From NCBI GenBank assembly GCA_904397845.1, contig CAJFOX010000034.1, positions 1 to 64,000 on the forward strand: a stretch of 64,000 nt of DNA. Direction: 5' to 3'. Positions 50,859-59,922 of this stretch are shown one piece after another. Source of the DNA: an uncultured Oscillospiraceae bacterium (GTDB lineage Bacteria; Bacillota; Clostridia; Oscillospirales; Ruminococcaceae). Positions within the stretch are counted from its first letter, which is position 1. Each line of letters opens with the position of its first letter. The notes under the pieces were generated by a model, which searched no databases, was not told where the DNA came from, and was given only the letters and a program-made list of their open reading frames with translations. The position numbers and the translations under genes were made by a program.

Positions 50859-51672
50859 TGTCTCTAGTTTGTTAAACGTGTAGATGACAACACCGTCAGC
50901 CTCAGTTTTGGTAAATCAATGTTTGTAGTACTCTTCAGAAGACGATAGGGAGGCCGCCAAGGCTACCATAGCGTTTGATGCCCTCAGCCGCACGGTGATT
51001 TCCGGCGCGGCGTCAAAGGCGTAGCCTTCCTCCACAGTGGCAATGAAGATGTATTCGCCCACGGTGGGCCAGAGGGTAGCTTCTGTTTCATCCTCAGTGG
51101 TGGGAATGTAATCCTCGCAGCTCCAGCCAGTGATGGCAACGGTGACAGCAGCGCCGTCCATCTGCACTTCTACGGCCTGGGCAGCAGGGCGGTCAATTCC
51201 TCCAGCGGGATACCAGTCTCGCCCGGCGACGGCTGGACATAATAGCTGCCGCTTTCCTCGGTAACAACTAAGCCGTCTGTGTTCTCTACAAAACGCCAGC
51301 TTTCTACGGTTGTGGCTTCTTCCGGCTTGCCCAGGCAGGTAGCCAGATCCGCCTCTTTCGCATTGCAAACAGGACAATCAGGGTTGATGCTGCCCTCGAT
51401 GCAAAGCTCTGTACAGATGCAGACGTTGGTTTCTTCATCGCCGCCCTCCACGGAATTACAAATTTCGCAGACAAAGGTGCAGGACGCCCCCTCAGCGGCA
51501 GGGACATATCCGCACTCTGCCGTATGCTGCGAATGATGCTCGCAAAGGCCGCTTGCGCTTATGGCAGCCGCGCTGCTGTCCTGTACATCTTCTTCCGCCG
51601 CAAATACAGGGGAAGTGGTCGTGGTCAGCACCACCGCTGTTGCCATCAGCAGACTAAGGAATCTTTTTTCAT
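50859..51672 (-). pseudogene. Detached N-terminus of the large surface protein (three lesions)
   Basis: A proper start exists at ATG 51672 (GGAGGG 6 bases upstream), but its A6 tract puts it one base out of frame with the signal peptide RFLSLLMATAVVLTTTTSPV, which continues AEEDVQDSS and a cysteine-rich region (CEHHSQHTAECGYVP, CEICNSVEGGD, CICTELC). That frame ends at TAG near 51177-51180; adding one base in the CCC run would join LLPQAVEVQMDG and the frame going on to YYKH, stop TGA (50913-50915), then FTKTEADGVVIYTFNK and the main 1553-codon frame. So: poly-A indel, C-run indel, nonsense codon. Confidence 0.75.
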
Positions 51673-51731
51673 TTGTTTCCCTCCTCGGTTTTGTGCTTCA
51701 ACTGTTCCTGGGCATCTCTCCAAAACGACAA

Positions 51732-51773
51732 AAGGCGCATCCCATCTCCCTGACAGGAAACGAGATACGCCTT
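51732..51773. promoter_or_regulatory. Leader hairpin of the large surface-protein gene
   Basis: AAGGCGCATC pairs with GATACGCCTT, with an inner ATCTC/GAGAT extension. T-rich tracts follow on both strands, so it could be an attenuator in the minus-strand leader (about 60 bases before ATG 51672) or a terminator on the plus strand. Confidence 0.5.
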
Positions 51774-51828
51774 GGTTTTTCCTATTCGATTTTTGGGTAG
51801 CAAAAAAGGCGGAGATTAGCTCTGCTCT

Positions 51829-51857
51829 ATTGTGAAGTGTTTTTTCATTTTTGTCAA
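51829..51857 (-). promoter_or_regulatory. Promoter of the large surface-protein gene
   Basis: On the minus strand TTGACA, 17 bases, CACAAT. It is intact although the gene it serves is broken. Confidence 0.6.
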
Positions 51858-52057
51858 CCTCTGATGGTAAAAAACTGCCGATTTATTGCGCCATTTTTTG
51901 TCTATTTTGATCTATAGATACTTTAATTTTATTATACTGGTTTTCCGCGGTTTTGTAAACCGCTATGGGCGGGCGGCCTTTTTGTGATGAGAAGGTGAAA
52001 AGAAAAAGGAAAAAGGGATCTAAAAGTTAGGATTTTGTGAATTGTCAAGCGGAAACC
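51858..52057. other. Divergent intergenic region
   Basis: Together with the leader this gives about 400 bases without a gene between 51673 and 52109. It contains a small perfect inverted repeat, GCGGTTT-TGT-AAACCGC (51948-51964 region), of unknown role. Confidence 0.4.
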
Positions 52058-52086
52058 TTGTTTTGCGTGCTGGTTTTTGTTATAAT
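52058..52086 (+). promoter_or_regulatory. Sigma-A promoter
   Basis: TTGTTT, 17 bases, TATAAT, 24 bases before an ATG with a good ribosome binding site (52110). Confidence 0.7.
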
Positions 52087-52134
52087 GACAACGATTCATA
52101 GGATTTCCTATGAAGATTTTTTGTTATAGAGTAT

Positions 52135-52416
52135 GTGTGGATGAGGTATTGGAAATTCTTGAAGAAATTTCCTGTGCAAACGATAGTTGTTAAAACTGTG
52201 GGAAAAGGGGACTTGGACAATTTGCTGGAACGATTGGAAATGATTTTTCGGATTTCGATTCCAGTTACTGTCTTTGCCAGGCCGGATACTGGGAAAATAG
52301 GATATCTCGAAACCGAAGAGGATCTTTTATCTGCGCCGGATGAGGGCGATGCCCCGCGGGCGGCAGAACAGCGAATCGGTCTGATTTGGCTGGGGGGTTA
52401 CCCGACAGTCGGATGA
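52135..52416 (+). CDS. Small unknown protein, possibly frameshifted at its start
   Basis: The 93-codon frame has a protein-like core (TVGKGDLDNLLERLEMIFRI, then ISIPVTVFARPDTGKIGYLE), but its starts (GTG 52135, ATG 52141) have no ribosome binding site. A well-placed start at ATG 52110 (AGGA 6 bases upstream) reads MKIFCYRVCVDEVLEILEEI and then stops at TAA 52191-52193 in another frame. A +1 shift within about 52155-52175 would fuse the two into one sensible protein of about 100 residues. Not recognised; the next gene starts 27 bases after the stop. Confidence 0.5.
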   Translation: MWMRYWKFLKKFPVQTIVVKTVGKGDLDNLLERLEMIFRISIPVTVFARPDTGKIGYLETEEDLLSAPDEGDAPRAAEQRIGLIWLGGYPTVG

Positions 52417-52443
52417 GGGCTGATAGAAAGTTGAGGGATTGTT

Positions 52444-53205
52444 ATGGAAAAGCAAAGCCCATGGAATAAACGAAAACGCAGAAGCAAATATGCGCTGCCT
52501 TTGGGCGGAGTATTTCTGGTTCTAGCCGTGATCGGTTTGATTTCCGTGGCAGGTTTTTGTATTCGTTTGACCAACCAGATTATGGACAACACAAGAGAAA
52601 AATCAAAATTTGAAGAGTATCTGCTTCCGGTGGTCATGTTTGACCCGGTTGAGTTTGATTCGCCGGAGCATGCGGATCCCCTGTTCCTGTTGCAGTCTTC
52701 TTTATGGGGCACTCTGTTGAGCAATACGGACAAATATACTTATGACGAGAATGCCATGCTGGTGGTCCCTGCTTCGGATCTGGACGTGTATGCGGCGAAA
52801 CTTTATGGTTCGGACATCAAGCTGCAGCATCAGACGATAGAAGATTTCGATTTTACCTATCCGTATGACCCGGAAACCAAAACGTATGGCGTCCCGGTTA
52901 TGGGACAGACCAGCCAGTATACCCCGCAGGTGACAAAGATCGAGAAAAAGGGAGATCTATATACGTTGACGGTGGGATATATCCCCCCCGGCACCTTGTG
53001 GGAAGCCGCTGTGGGCGGCTCCACGTATGAGCCGGAGCCGGATAAGTATATGATTTATCAAATGAAAAAAGTAAAAGACGGATATAATATTCTTTCCATT
53101 AAGAGCCTGGATACTTGGGAGGCGGAGCAGCAAAGCGGTGTTGAAAACTCACAGAATGTGACGACACAGGACGCGGCGGCGCTTCCTCAGTTCTCAGTGG
53201 GATAA
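52444..53205 (+). CDS. Membrane-anchored conserved hypothetical protein
   Basis: A 253-residue protein with a basic start (KRKRRSKYALP), one membrane helix (about residues 19-42), and a 200-residue extracytoplasmic domain (PVVMFDPVEFDSPEHADPLF, YTYDENAMLVVPASDLDVYA, KIEKKGDLYTLTVGYIPPG). The VMFDP..F...LLQSSLWG pattern is common in uncharacterised Oscillospirales proteins; I have no function. GTTATGG-type spacing with GAGGGATTGTT before ATG 52444. Terminator follows. Confidence 0.82.
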   Translation: MEKQSPWNKRKRRSKYALPLGGVFLVLAVIGLISVAGFCIRLTNQIMDNTREKSKFEEYLLPVVMFDPVEFDSPEHADPLFLLQSSLWGTLLSNTDKYTYDENAMLVVPASDLDVYAAKLYGSDIKLQHQTIEDFDFTYPYDPETKTYGVPVMGQTSQYTPQVTKIEKKGDLYTLTVGYIPPGTLWEAAVGGSTYEPEPDKYMIYQMKKVKDGYNILSIKSLDTWEAEQQSGVENSQNVTTQDAAALPQFSVG

Positions 53206-53213
53206 ATATTTTG

Positions 53214-53244
53214 GGCCGGCTGTGGTTGCAGCCGGCCTTATTTT
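53214..53244 (+). terminator. Intrinsic terminator
   Basis: GGCCGGCTG/CAGCCGGCC with a 6-base loop, then TTATTTTT. Confidence 0.9.
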
Positions 53245-53306
53245 TGCAGATGCTTTTGTATTGCAAAAAAGTTTTTCCTGTTTTTTGCAAAAATCCCGAA
53301 AAAGGT

Positions 53307-53335
53307 TTGCTTTTTTTTAGACAATCTACTATAAT
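53307..53335 (+). promoter_or_regulatory. Sigma-A promoter of fba
   Basis: TTGCTT, 17 bases, TATAAT, 39 bases before the ATG. Confidence 0.85.
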
Positions 53336-53373
53336 AAAAAAAGAAAATCTGTAAAATTTAGGAGGAGTTAAAC

Positions 53374-54237
53374 ATGCTGGTTTCTGCAAAAGAAATGCTT
53401 ACCAAGGCAAAAGAGGGCAAATATGCCGTCGGTCAGTTTAACATCAATAACCTGGAATGGACAAAGGCAATTCTGCAAACCGCGCAGGAGAACAATTCTC
53501 CCGTCATCTTGGGCGTATCTGAAGGCGCGGGCAAATATATGGGCGGCTGGGACGTTGTTGTCGGAATGGTAAATGGACTGCTCAAAGATATGAAGATTAC
53601 GGTTCCAGTTGCGCTGCATATCGACCATGGCACATATGAGGGCGCGAAAGCTGTCATCGAAGCTGGCTTCTCCTCCGTTATGTTTGACGGTTCCCATTAT
53701 CCGATTGAAGAAAACATTGAGAAAACAAAAGAAATTATTGCACTGGCCAGCGAAAAAGGCATTTCCGTGGAAGCGGAAGTAGGTGCCATTGGCGGCGAGG
53801 AAGATGGCGTTGTCGGCAACGGCGAGGTCGCTGATCCGGACGAGTGCAAAATGATTGCGGATTTGGGTGTTACTATGTTGGCTGCCGGTATTGGCAATAT
53901 CCATGGAAAATATCCGGCTAACTGGAAAGGCCTGAATTTTGAAGTGCTGGCCAAAATCCAGGAAAAGACTCCCGGCGTTCCGTTGGTATTGCACGGTGGT
54001 ACCGGGATCCCGGCAGATATGATCAAAAAAGCAATCTCGCTTGGCGTTTCCAAAATCAATGTGAATACGGAATGCCAGCTCGCGTTTGCCGAAGCAACCC
54101 GCAAATATATTGAAGCAGGAAAAGATCTGGAGGGCAAAGGCTTCGATCCCCGGAAACTGCTGGCTCCCGGTACGCAAGCGATCAAAGATACGGTGAAAGA
54201 AAAAATGGAGCTGTTCGGCTCTATCGACAAAGCCTGA
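53374..54237 (+). CDS. fba: Class II fructose-1,6-bisphosphate aldolase
   Basis: Cleaves fructose 1,6-bisphosphate in glycolysis. A 287-residue class II (zinc) aldolase: AVGQFNINNLEW, HIDHGTYEGAKAVIEAGFSS (catalytic Asp and first zinc His), EAEVGAIGGEEDGV, GIGNIHGKYP (second His), LHGGTGIP (third His) and KINVNTECQ. AGGAGG lies 9 bases before ATG 53374. It is a housekeeping gene between two damaged surface-protein genes. Confidence 0.97.
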   Translation: MLVSAKEMLTKAKEGKYAVGQFNINNLEWTKAILQTAQENNSPVILGVSEGAGKYMGGWDVVVGMVNGLLKDMKITVPVALHIDHGTYEGAKAVIEAGFSSVMFDGSHYPIEENIEKTKEIIALASEKGISVEAEVGAIGGEEDGVVGNGEVADPDECKMIADLGVTMLAAGIGNIHGKYPANWKGLNFEVLAKIQEKTPGVPLVLHGGTGIPADMIKKAISLGVSKINVNTECQLAFAEATRKYIEAGKDLEGKGFDPRKLLAPGTQAIKDTVKEKMELFGSIDKA

Positions 54238-54505
54238 TTTGATTTTTATAGTGAACCGGACGGACGTGGTATGATCTGCGGAGTGCATACGGTTTTTCTG
54301 TTTTCCACCTAAAAAGTGGGGGAAGCGGTATTTTTCCGATGGATCAGAAGCAGTTGCAGGGCGTTTCGCTATGTCGTTGTCACATGGCAGGCGGTTTATA
54401 TTGTTGATTATGGAAAAAAGGTGCGGTTGAAGTTTTCTTCCGCATCTTTTTTATGGGTAAGGGCTATATTGAGGAAGAAAAAATACAGCTTTTTTTCGGG
54501 GAAAA
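54238..54505. other. Gene-free stretch after fba
   Basis: No supportable gene and no clear fba terminator. It leads into the promoter at 54506. Confidence 0.5.
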
Positions 54506-54534
54506 TTGAAATTGTGACTGTCCTATGGTATGAT
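54506..54534 (+). promoter_or_regulatory. Promoter of the repeat-containing leader transcript
   Basis: TTGAAA, 17 bases, TATGAT. Transcription from about 54541 would cross the tetranucleotide tract and meet the terminator at 54730. Confidence 0.65.
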
Positions 54535-54578
54535 AAGGATAAATGAACGGAATTTGTTGAGGGAGGAGCTTGACAAAA

Positions 54579-54689
<111 letters not shown>

Positions 54690-54729
54690 CTCTGATCTTT
54701 TTTCTGTCAAGAGGAAATTACACAAGGTA

Positions 54730-54776
54730 AAAGGTATATTCTGCCCGATTTACAACGGGCGGGATGTGCCTTTTTT
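54730..54776 (+). terminator. Strong intrinsic terminator between the repeat and the surface-protein gene
   Basis: An 18-bp continuous stem including G-T pairs (AAAGG..GCCCG with CGGGC..CCTTT), 8-base loop and T6. It lies between the repeat leader and the 870-codon gene, 46 bases before ATG 54823. Confidence 0.85.
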
Positions 54777-54867
54777 GTTTAAGCCAAACATTTCATAAGC
54801 AGAAAGGAAACGAGAAAATAAGATGAAGGGAATAAAAAGGATATGCGCATTGGTCTTATGCTTCTGA

Positions 54868-57480
54868 ATGGTGGTTGCGCTCATACCGACTACAGCGTTG
54901 GCGGCAGACCCCGTAATTACGAACCTCAGCGCAACACGGGAGAGTGAGACGAAGGCGACCCTCTCCTTTCACAGTGCTGAGAGCGGGTATATTTATATCA
55001 CTGTAAAAGATAGCGATGAACTCACCCCCTCTACACTATTCATGCCTATTAGCGCCGGAGAACAGGTTATAACACTTGAAAACGACCCCTATGATATGAC
55101 ACCCTGGTTTACGAACGCGGGGGAGGCGCAAGTCGCCGTCTGCTTTGGTAATAACTATCAGGAGCTTAAGGCCAATTTAGCGAACCATAATAACGACCCG
55201 TTTGCCGCGGAGGGCGTAGTCACGGCAACAATCCCGGCCGCGGCCAACAGTACCGCGCCGGAAGTGTATGACCTGTGGGTAAACGGCACGCAGGTGACGT
55301 CGGACAACGCCGGGAATGTGCTTGGCGACGACACCGTCTCGTATGATGCGGCGTCAACCACGCTGACTCTGAACGGCGCAAACCTGACAGATGCACAGCA
55401 CACAGACTACGACATAACAGCCACTATTTTTGCGGACCAGTCCATTGGTACATTGACGATAAACTCTGTAGGGCAGAATACCGTCAGCGCTACAGCCAGC
55501 GGCATTACCGCCGGCATTTACTGCTATGGAGACATCGTATTTACAGGATCGGGCAGCTTGACAGTTACCGCCAACAGCACTGGCAGTGAAGGAAATGCAG
55601 TTTATGCTCACACGGGCGACGTTACGATAAACAGCGGTACGTACAGCTTTACAGGCATTGGCGCCGGACAAGCAGGCGTAGAATCCGGCACCGGCTATGG
55701 CGTCTTTGCAGGCAGTGGTCAGAATCGTGTAATCGTGCATGGCGGAACCGTCACTATGGTGGGCAAACCGGATACAGACGGAACAGCGATTCACGGCACA
55801 TTGGATACGAGCGGCTACGCAGGCTGTTCCGTGAAAGCGAGCCTCCATTCGGACGGTAGCGACGCCGAAGATTACGATGCGGAAACGCTGGGCTACAAAT
55901 ACATCCGTATATGGAGCCCTGACGACGAAGTATACGACGAAAACGGCTTTGAGATCGGCGGTCCCGGCTACCAGCCCGCCGAGCAGGTTGACGGCGTGTA
56001 CCAGATCAAAAACGCAGGCAACCTCTTCTGGTTTGCCGAGCAGGTCAAGGACAGCAGCTTTGGCGAAGCGATTGACGCGGTTTTGACGAACAACATTGTG
56101 ATTCCCGACGACAGGATATGGTCGCCAATCGCACTTGCAGACAACTCTTTTTACACAGGCACCTTTGATGGCGACGAATATACTATCAGCGGTATAAGGA
56201 CCAACGGCAGCCAGGGCGGTCTGTTTAGAGGGATCACAGCGGACAGTGTTGTAAAAAATTTGGGCATCATCAACAGTGTGATCAACAGCGGCTCATCTTA
56301 CGGCGGCGCGATTGCCGGAACGAACTATGGTACAATCGAAAACTGCTACAACACCGGCACAGTAATGAGTGAATATGGAGCGAATTTGGGCATTGGAGGA
56401 ATTGCCGGATGGAATTACGGTACGATCCGAGAATGTTATAATACAGGGACGATTGACCAGACGGGTGCAGGCGCAGATGGCGCAGGCGGCATCTGCGGAC
56501 GCATTCGCAAAGGCGCCGTGGTGGAGGACTGCTACAACACAGGAGAGATCCACAGTTATTATGATGCAGGCGGTATCGTGGGATATTATTCTGATGATGA
56601 CTATGGGTTTACTATTAAAAATTGCTACAACATTGGAAGTGTCAGTTCCGATACGAGGTACTGGGATGAAATTTCCAGCTATGTGAATGGCCCGGCGCCC
56701 GAGGGAGATATCACAAATTGTTACTATCTTGCAGATACAGAAACCGTTGACGGCGGCAGAACCGACAAGCAGTTTGCTTCCGGCGAGGTAGCGTGGTTGC
56801 TTAACAGCGGCAAAACGGATGGAAGCCAAGCGTTTTATCAAACCTGTGGCGAGGGCTATCCAGTCTTCAGCGGCCAGACCGTATATCAAATCGTGAGCTA
56901 CCAGTGCCCCGGGGACAGTACCGGCAAAACAGCCTACAGCAATATGAATCAGGCCACTACAGGCGAACACAGCTTTACACAACAGGACACGGATGAAAAA
57001 TACTTAAAATCTGCCGCAACCTGTGAATCCGCCGCCCTATACTATCTGTCGTGTGAAAGCTGCGGTGCGGCCAGTGAGACCGAAACCTTCTCCTATGGGG
57101 AGAAAAATCCGGACAACCATGCTGGTGAACCTGCCTGGACAATAACGGAAAACACCCATATCAGCGCCTATAGCTGCTGTGGTGTAGTAACTGTTGCGGA
57201 AGAACCTCATGAATGGAAAAATAATATGTGCGTTGATTGCGGCTATCGAAAAGCGGCCCATTCAACGGATGCGGAAGAAGACCCGTCAGAATCGGACGAG
57301 GGCTTTTCCGGATCGGGGGGAAGCTCTTCCGCATCGGGACCTGAGGGATCTGATGACAAAAAAACCCCGGCAACAGGCGATGGCAGCAATCCGGCTTTCT
57401 GGGCCATCCTGTTTGCGGCATCAGGCGCTGTCCTGATCGGCGCGGTAGCATACGATCGAAAGAGAGAATATAACGAATAA
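54868..57480 (+). CDS. GLUG-repeat cell-surface protein with sortase signal; TGA inside the signal peptide
   Basis: 870 codons from ATG 54868. The native start is surely ATG 54823 in the same frame: MKGIKRICALVLCF, TGA at 54865-54867, then MVVALIPTTALA and mature ADPVITN, a signal peptide cut by one stop codon. The mature part has beta-rich domains, a beta-helix stretch, several GLUG-type repeats (GGAIAGTNYGTIENCYNTG, GGIAGWNYGTIRECYNTG, GGIVGYYSDDD), Cys-containing modules and a Ser/Gly linker, ending in a sorting signal: TPATGDG (a xPxTG variant), hydrophobic helix, then DRKREYNE. Restart at 54868 would leave a signal lacking its basic N-region. Role may be adhesion or glycan binding. Confidence 0.8.
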   Translation: MVVALIPTTALAADPVITNLSATRESETKATLSFHSAESGYIYITVKDSDELTPSTLFMPISAGEQVITLENDPYDMTPWFTNAGEAQVAVCFGNNYQELKANLANHNNDPFAAEGVVTATIPAAANSTAPEVYDLWVNGTQVTSDNAGNVLGDDTVSYDAASTTLTLNGANLTDAQHTDYDITATIFADQSIGTLTINSVGQNTVSATASGITAGIYCYGDIVFTGSGSLTVTANSTGSEGNAVYAHTGDVTINSGTYSFTGIGAGQAGVESGTGYGVFAGSGQNRVIVHGGTVTMVGKPDTDGTAIHGTLDTSGYAGCSVKASLHSDGSDAEDYDAETLGYKYIRIWSPDDEVYDENGFEIGGPGYQPAEQVDGVYQIKNAGNLFWFAEQVKDSSFGEAIDAVLTNNIVIPDDRIWSPIALADNSFYTGTFDGDEYTISGIRTNGSQGGLFRGITADSVVKNLGIINSVINSGSSYGGAIAGTNYGTIENCYNTGTVMSEYGANLGIGGIAGWNYGTIRECYNTGTIDQTGAGADGAGGICGRIRKGAVVEDCYNTGEIHSYYDAGGIVGYYSDDDYGFTIKNCYNIGSVSSDTRYWDEISSYVNGPAPEGDITNCYYLADTETVDGGRTDKQFASGEVAWLLNSGKTDGSQAFYQTCGEGYPVFSGQTVYQIVSYQCPGDSTGKTAYSNMNQATTGEHSFTQQDTDEKYLKSAATCESAALYYLSCESCGAASETETFSYGEKNPDNHAGEPAWTITENTHISAYSCCGVVTVAEEPHEWKNNMCVDCGYRKAAHSTDAEEDPSESDEGFSGSGGSSSASGPEGSDDKKTPATGDGSNPAFWAILFAASGAVLIGAVAYDRKREYNE

Positions 57481-57487
57481 AATATTC

Positions 57488-57519
57488 GCGCCCTGCGTTT
57501 TTTCCGCAGGGCGCTTTTT
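57488..57519 (+). terminator. Intrinsic terminator of the GLUG surface-protein gene
   Basis: GCGCCCTGCG/CGCAGGGCGC with a 7-base T-rich loop and T5. Confidence 0.92.
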
Positions 57520-57543
57520 ATATGTAATAGTTTTTGGATGAAG

Positions 57544-58815
57544 TTATGCGGGGGGATCAGCGTAAATAATTTCCGGACGCTCTTCTTCTGTAAAGAAAAG
57601 GGTTTCTCCGTTTTCTATCTGCTCCTGCCGGACAGCGTATGTTTCCATTTCTTCCACAGGCATAATATAATAATAGTTTTTGCCTGCCACGCTATCGCCG
57701 ACGGCAAGCAAAACAGAATCACCGTCCTGGTATGCCGACACGACACGCTGTGTTTCCTTATTTTTGACAACAGGCAAATCAAGGGAGGTGAAGGTTCCCT
57801 CTGCCGAATGGAAGAAGAAATCTTCCCCCCACCCGTTGTAAAGAAAGATTTTTTCCGGCAGCAACGGATCTACATAGCTTGCCGTGTGAAAGGTTATGCC
57901 CCATCCATCCGCGGCCGGGAGCAGGCCATCCTCCTGCAGATGGAGGACTTTCATCTGCCCCAAATTGCTGATCAGAAAATAGTCGTTTGCCACCTCTGTT
58001 TGACAGATCATGTAATCCCCCATATCCTCCTCCACATCGGTCATGTCAAACCGGCGAAGCGGTGTACCGTTCAAATCGTAGGCTGCCAGCTCCCAATGGT
58101 TTTGACTGCTTTTTCCAAGCGTGTAAATCGTATCGCCTGCAACGGCAAAAGCCATAATGTCGGTTCGCTGGACGATCAACATTTCTTCTGTATTTTCCAC
58201 AGGGTCGAATACGTCGATGCAGGCGGAGCCGGAACCGTCGACGGCTCGTTTGCGCAGGCTGTAAAGCTTGCCGCCATATGCCCGGTGATAAACCAGAGGA
58301 TATGACAGGGGTTCGCCTTCATATTGATGCAGCTGATCCGTGGCCCGGTCGATGGAAAACAGGTGGCTTTTGAAATTTTTCCCATTTTCGTCCAGCGTAA
58401 CGGTAAAAAAAAGATGATTGTCGATCAGCTTGACATCAATGGGGCTTGTGCTCATTCGGTATCTTTCGATGGTTCCAATCTCCGTTATCTTCTGGCTTTT
58501 CAAATCCGCCTTATAGATCGTAACTTTTTGCCGGTCGTCCCGGTCCTGCCACCGATAGTAAATGGCGTCGTCTATGTAGGCCAGAATCCATAGGCTGTCC
58601 TGGTATTCGAGCTCTATATTGCCAAAGCGCAGCCGCCCGTCCGGATCCAGATAAACGTCCGGCTTTTCTTCAGCGGTGCTGCCAGCCTCCGGTTCCGGTT
58701 CCCCGGCAGCGCTGGAGGCCTCAGAGCTCTCAGAGATTTCAGAGATTTCCCCGGTATGGCCGCTGCAGCCGCATAACAGCAGGAAAATGCATAAAAGGGC
58801 GAAAAATTTTTTCAT
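57544..58815 (-). CDS. Lipoprotein with predicted beta-propeller-like domain
   Basis: A 423-residue exported lipoprotein. The signal is MKKFFALLCIFLLLCGCSG with a lipobox LCGC (lipidated Cys at residue 17), followed by a Glu/Ser linker and a long beta-rich domain of about six repeats such as YRWQDRDDRQKVTIYKADLK, LFSIDRATDQLHQYE and IYTLGKSSQNHWELAAYDL, consistent with a DUF5050-like or propeller fold. Function is unknown, perhaps a wall-associated sensor. ATG 58815 is chosen for its GGAGG and signal peptide; the open frame runs 31 codons further. Confidence 0.85.
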   Translation of the reverse strand: MKKFFALLCIFLLLCGCSGHTGEISEISESSEASSAAGEPEPEAGSTAEEKPDVYLDPDGRLRFGNIELEYQDSLWILAYIDDAIYYRWQDRDDRQKVTIYKADLKSQKITEIGTIERYRMSTSPIDVKLIDNHLFFTVTLDENGKNFKSHLFSIDRATDQLHQYEGEPLSYPLVYHRAYGGKLYSLRKRAVDGSGSACIDVFDPVENTEEMLIVQRTDIMAFAVAGDTIYTLGKSSQNHWELAAYDLNGTPLRRFDMTDVEEDMGDYMICQTEVANDYFLISNLGQMKVLHLQEDGLLPAADGWGITFHTASYVDPLLPEKIFLYNGWGEDFFFHSAEGTFTSLDLPVVKNKETQRVVSAYQDGDSVLLAVGDSVAGKNYYYIMPVEEMETYAVRQEQIENGETLFFTEEERPEIIYADPPA

Positions 58816-58962
58816 ATTTCCTCCGATCAAAAACAGGTGGTTCTCCTTCTTTTTTTGAAAAGATGAATGAAACAATTTCAAAATAGCATATCTTTTAGAA
58901 AATGTCAATATTTATCAAATTTTAATTAATTAGTTTATAATTTTTATCATTTTTACCATAAA

Positions 58963-58990
58963 ATTACCGCTTGCAGCCGCAAGCGGTAAT
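58963..58990. terminator. Palindromic hairpin
   Basis: ATTACCGCTTGC/GCAAGCGGTAAT, perfect 12 bp with an AGCC loop; T6 follows 4 bases later on the plus strand, and TTTTATGG on the minus strand. It may end the Nif3 operon transcript. Confidence 0.6.
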
Positions 58991-59060
58991 CAATTTTTTG
59001 TGTGGCCATATCCAAAATCCTTTCTTCATCCAGCCCGGGGTGAAGCGCTTTGCGCAGAAT

Positions 59061-59090
59061 CAATCCACCGCCCTGGCGGATGGTGGATTG
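59061..59090. terminator. Hairpin just after the nif3 stop
   Basis: CAATCCACC/GGTGGATTG around 12 bases that can pair further (CCGCC/GGCGG), with a T5 tract on the plus-strand side. Lies 22 bases past the Nif3-like stop. Confidence 0.5.
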
Positions 59091-59111
59091 GTCTTTTTGT
59101 AAAACAACAAA

Positions 59112-59891
59112 CTATAAAGTATGGATTTCCCCCAGGTGATAGGGCAGCACCTCGACCTCGGGAAAGGCGTCCCGAAGCTGCTGGCAAAGAGGCTCTATCA
59201 CAACGTCTTCCGTGTGGAAGTGGCCGGCATCAATCAACGTAATGCCCTGCTGGGCCGCCAGAAGAAAAATATGATGCTTGATTTCCGAAGTGACCAGCGC
59301 ATCCGCACCGGCGCGGATGGCATCTGACAGGCAATCCGCGCCGGAACCGCCGCAGACTGCGACTCGGTGTACCGCCCGTTTCCCGCTGGCGAAGCGAACG
59401 TTTCCCCCCAGGCGCTCTTTTACAAAACGGGCGAAGTCTTCCGGGGACATCGGTTCGGGTAGAAAAGCAATCCGCCCCAGATATTCGGTTATCGTTTTCC
59501 CCTCCCGGTCGGTACAGGGAACCGGAGTCAAACCCTCCAGGCATTTCAGCCCCAACTGTCTTGCCAGATGGTCGTTTACGCCTCCGCGGGCCAGATCCAG
59601 ATTGGTGTGGGCACAGATGATCGAGATGCCGGCGGAAATCAGCTGATGGACGATGGAACCGGCGGTTACGGTTTTCAAAGGATCAAAGATCACAGGATGA
59701 TGTGTAACGATTAGATCAGTGCCAGTTTCCCTCGCTTTGCCGACCACCGCCTCCGTACAATCCAGCGCCACCAGAATCCTCCTGACAGGCTGTTTTGGAT
59801 CTCCTGCCAGAAGGCCGCTGTTATCAAAATCCATGGCGTAGGAAAAAGGGGCCAATGTATCCAAAAAAGAAAAGATATCCCGTACGAACAT
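59112..59891 (-). CDS. Nif3-like dinuclear metal centre protein (YqfO family)
   Basis: A 259-residue Nif3/NGG1p-interacting family protein; these form toroidal hexamers with two metal ions per subunit, and some members have GTP cyclohydrolase-like annotation. Metal-site motifs: VTHHPVIFDPLKTV near residue 63, CAHTNLD near residue 93, and C-terminal DAGHFHTEDVV near residue 222. The PII-like insertion of Bacillus YqfO is absent. Last gene of the nagZ-GNAT-nif3 operon. ATG 59891 follows an AGGAGG. Confidence 0.95.
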   Translation of the reverse strand: MFVRDIFSFLDTLAPFSYAMDFDNSGLLAGDPKQPVRRILVALDCTEAVVGKARETGTDLIVTHHPVIFDPLKTVTAGSIVHQLISAGISIICAHTNLDLARGGVNDHLARQLGLKCLEGLTPVPCTDREGKTITEYLGRIAFLPEPMSPEDFARFVKERLGGNVRFASGKRAVHRVAVCGGSGADCLSDAIRAGADALVTSEIKHHIFLLAAQQGITLIDAGHFHTEDVVIEPLCQQLRDAFPEVEVLPYHLGEIHTL

Positions 59892-59922
59892 AAAAAACCT
59901 CCTGTTTTTCTTTTACAGCACT

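Noticed and set aside
53368..54288. 306-codon minus-strand frame opposite fba
   Set aside because: Antisense shadow of fba.
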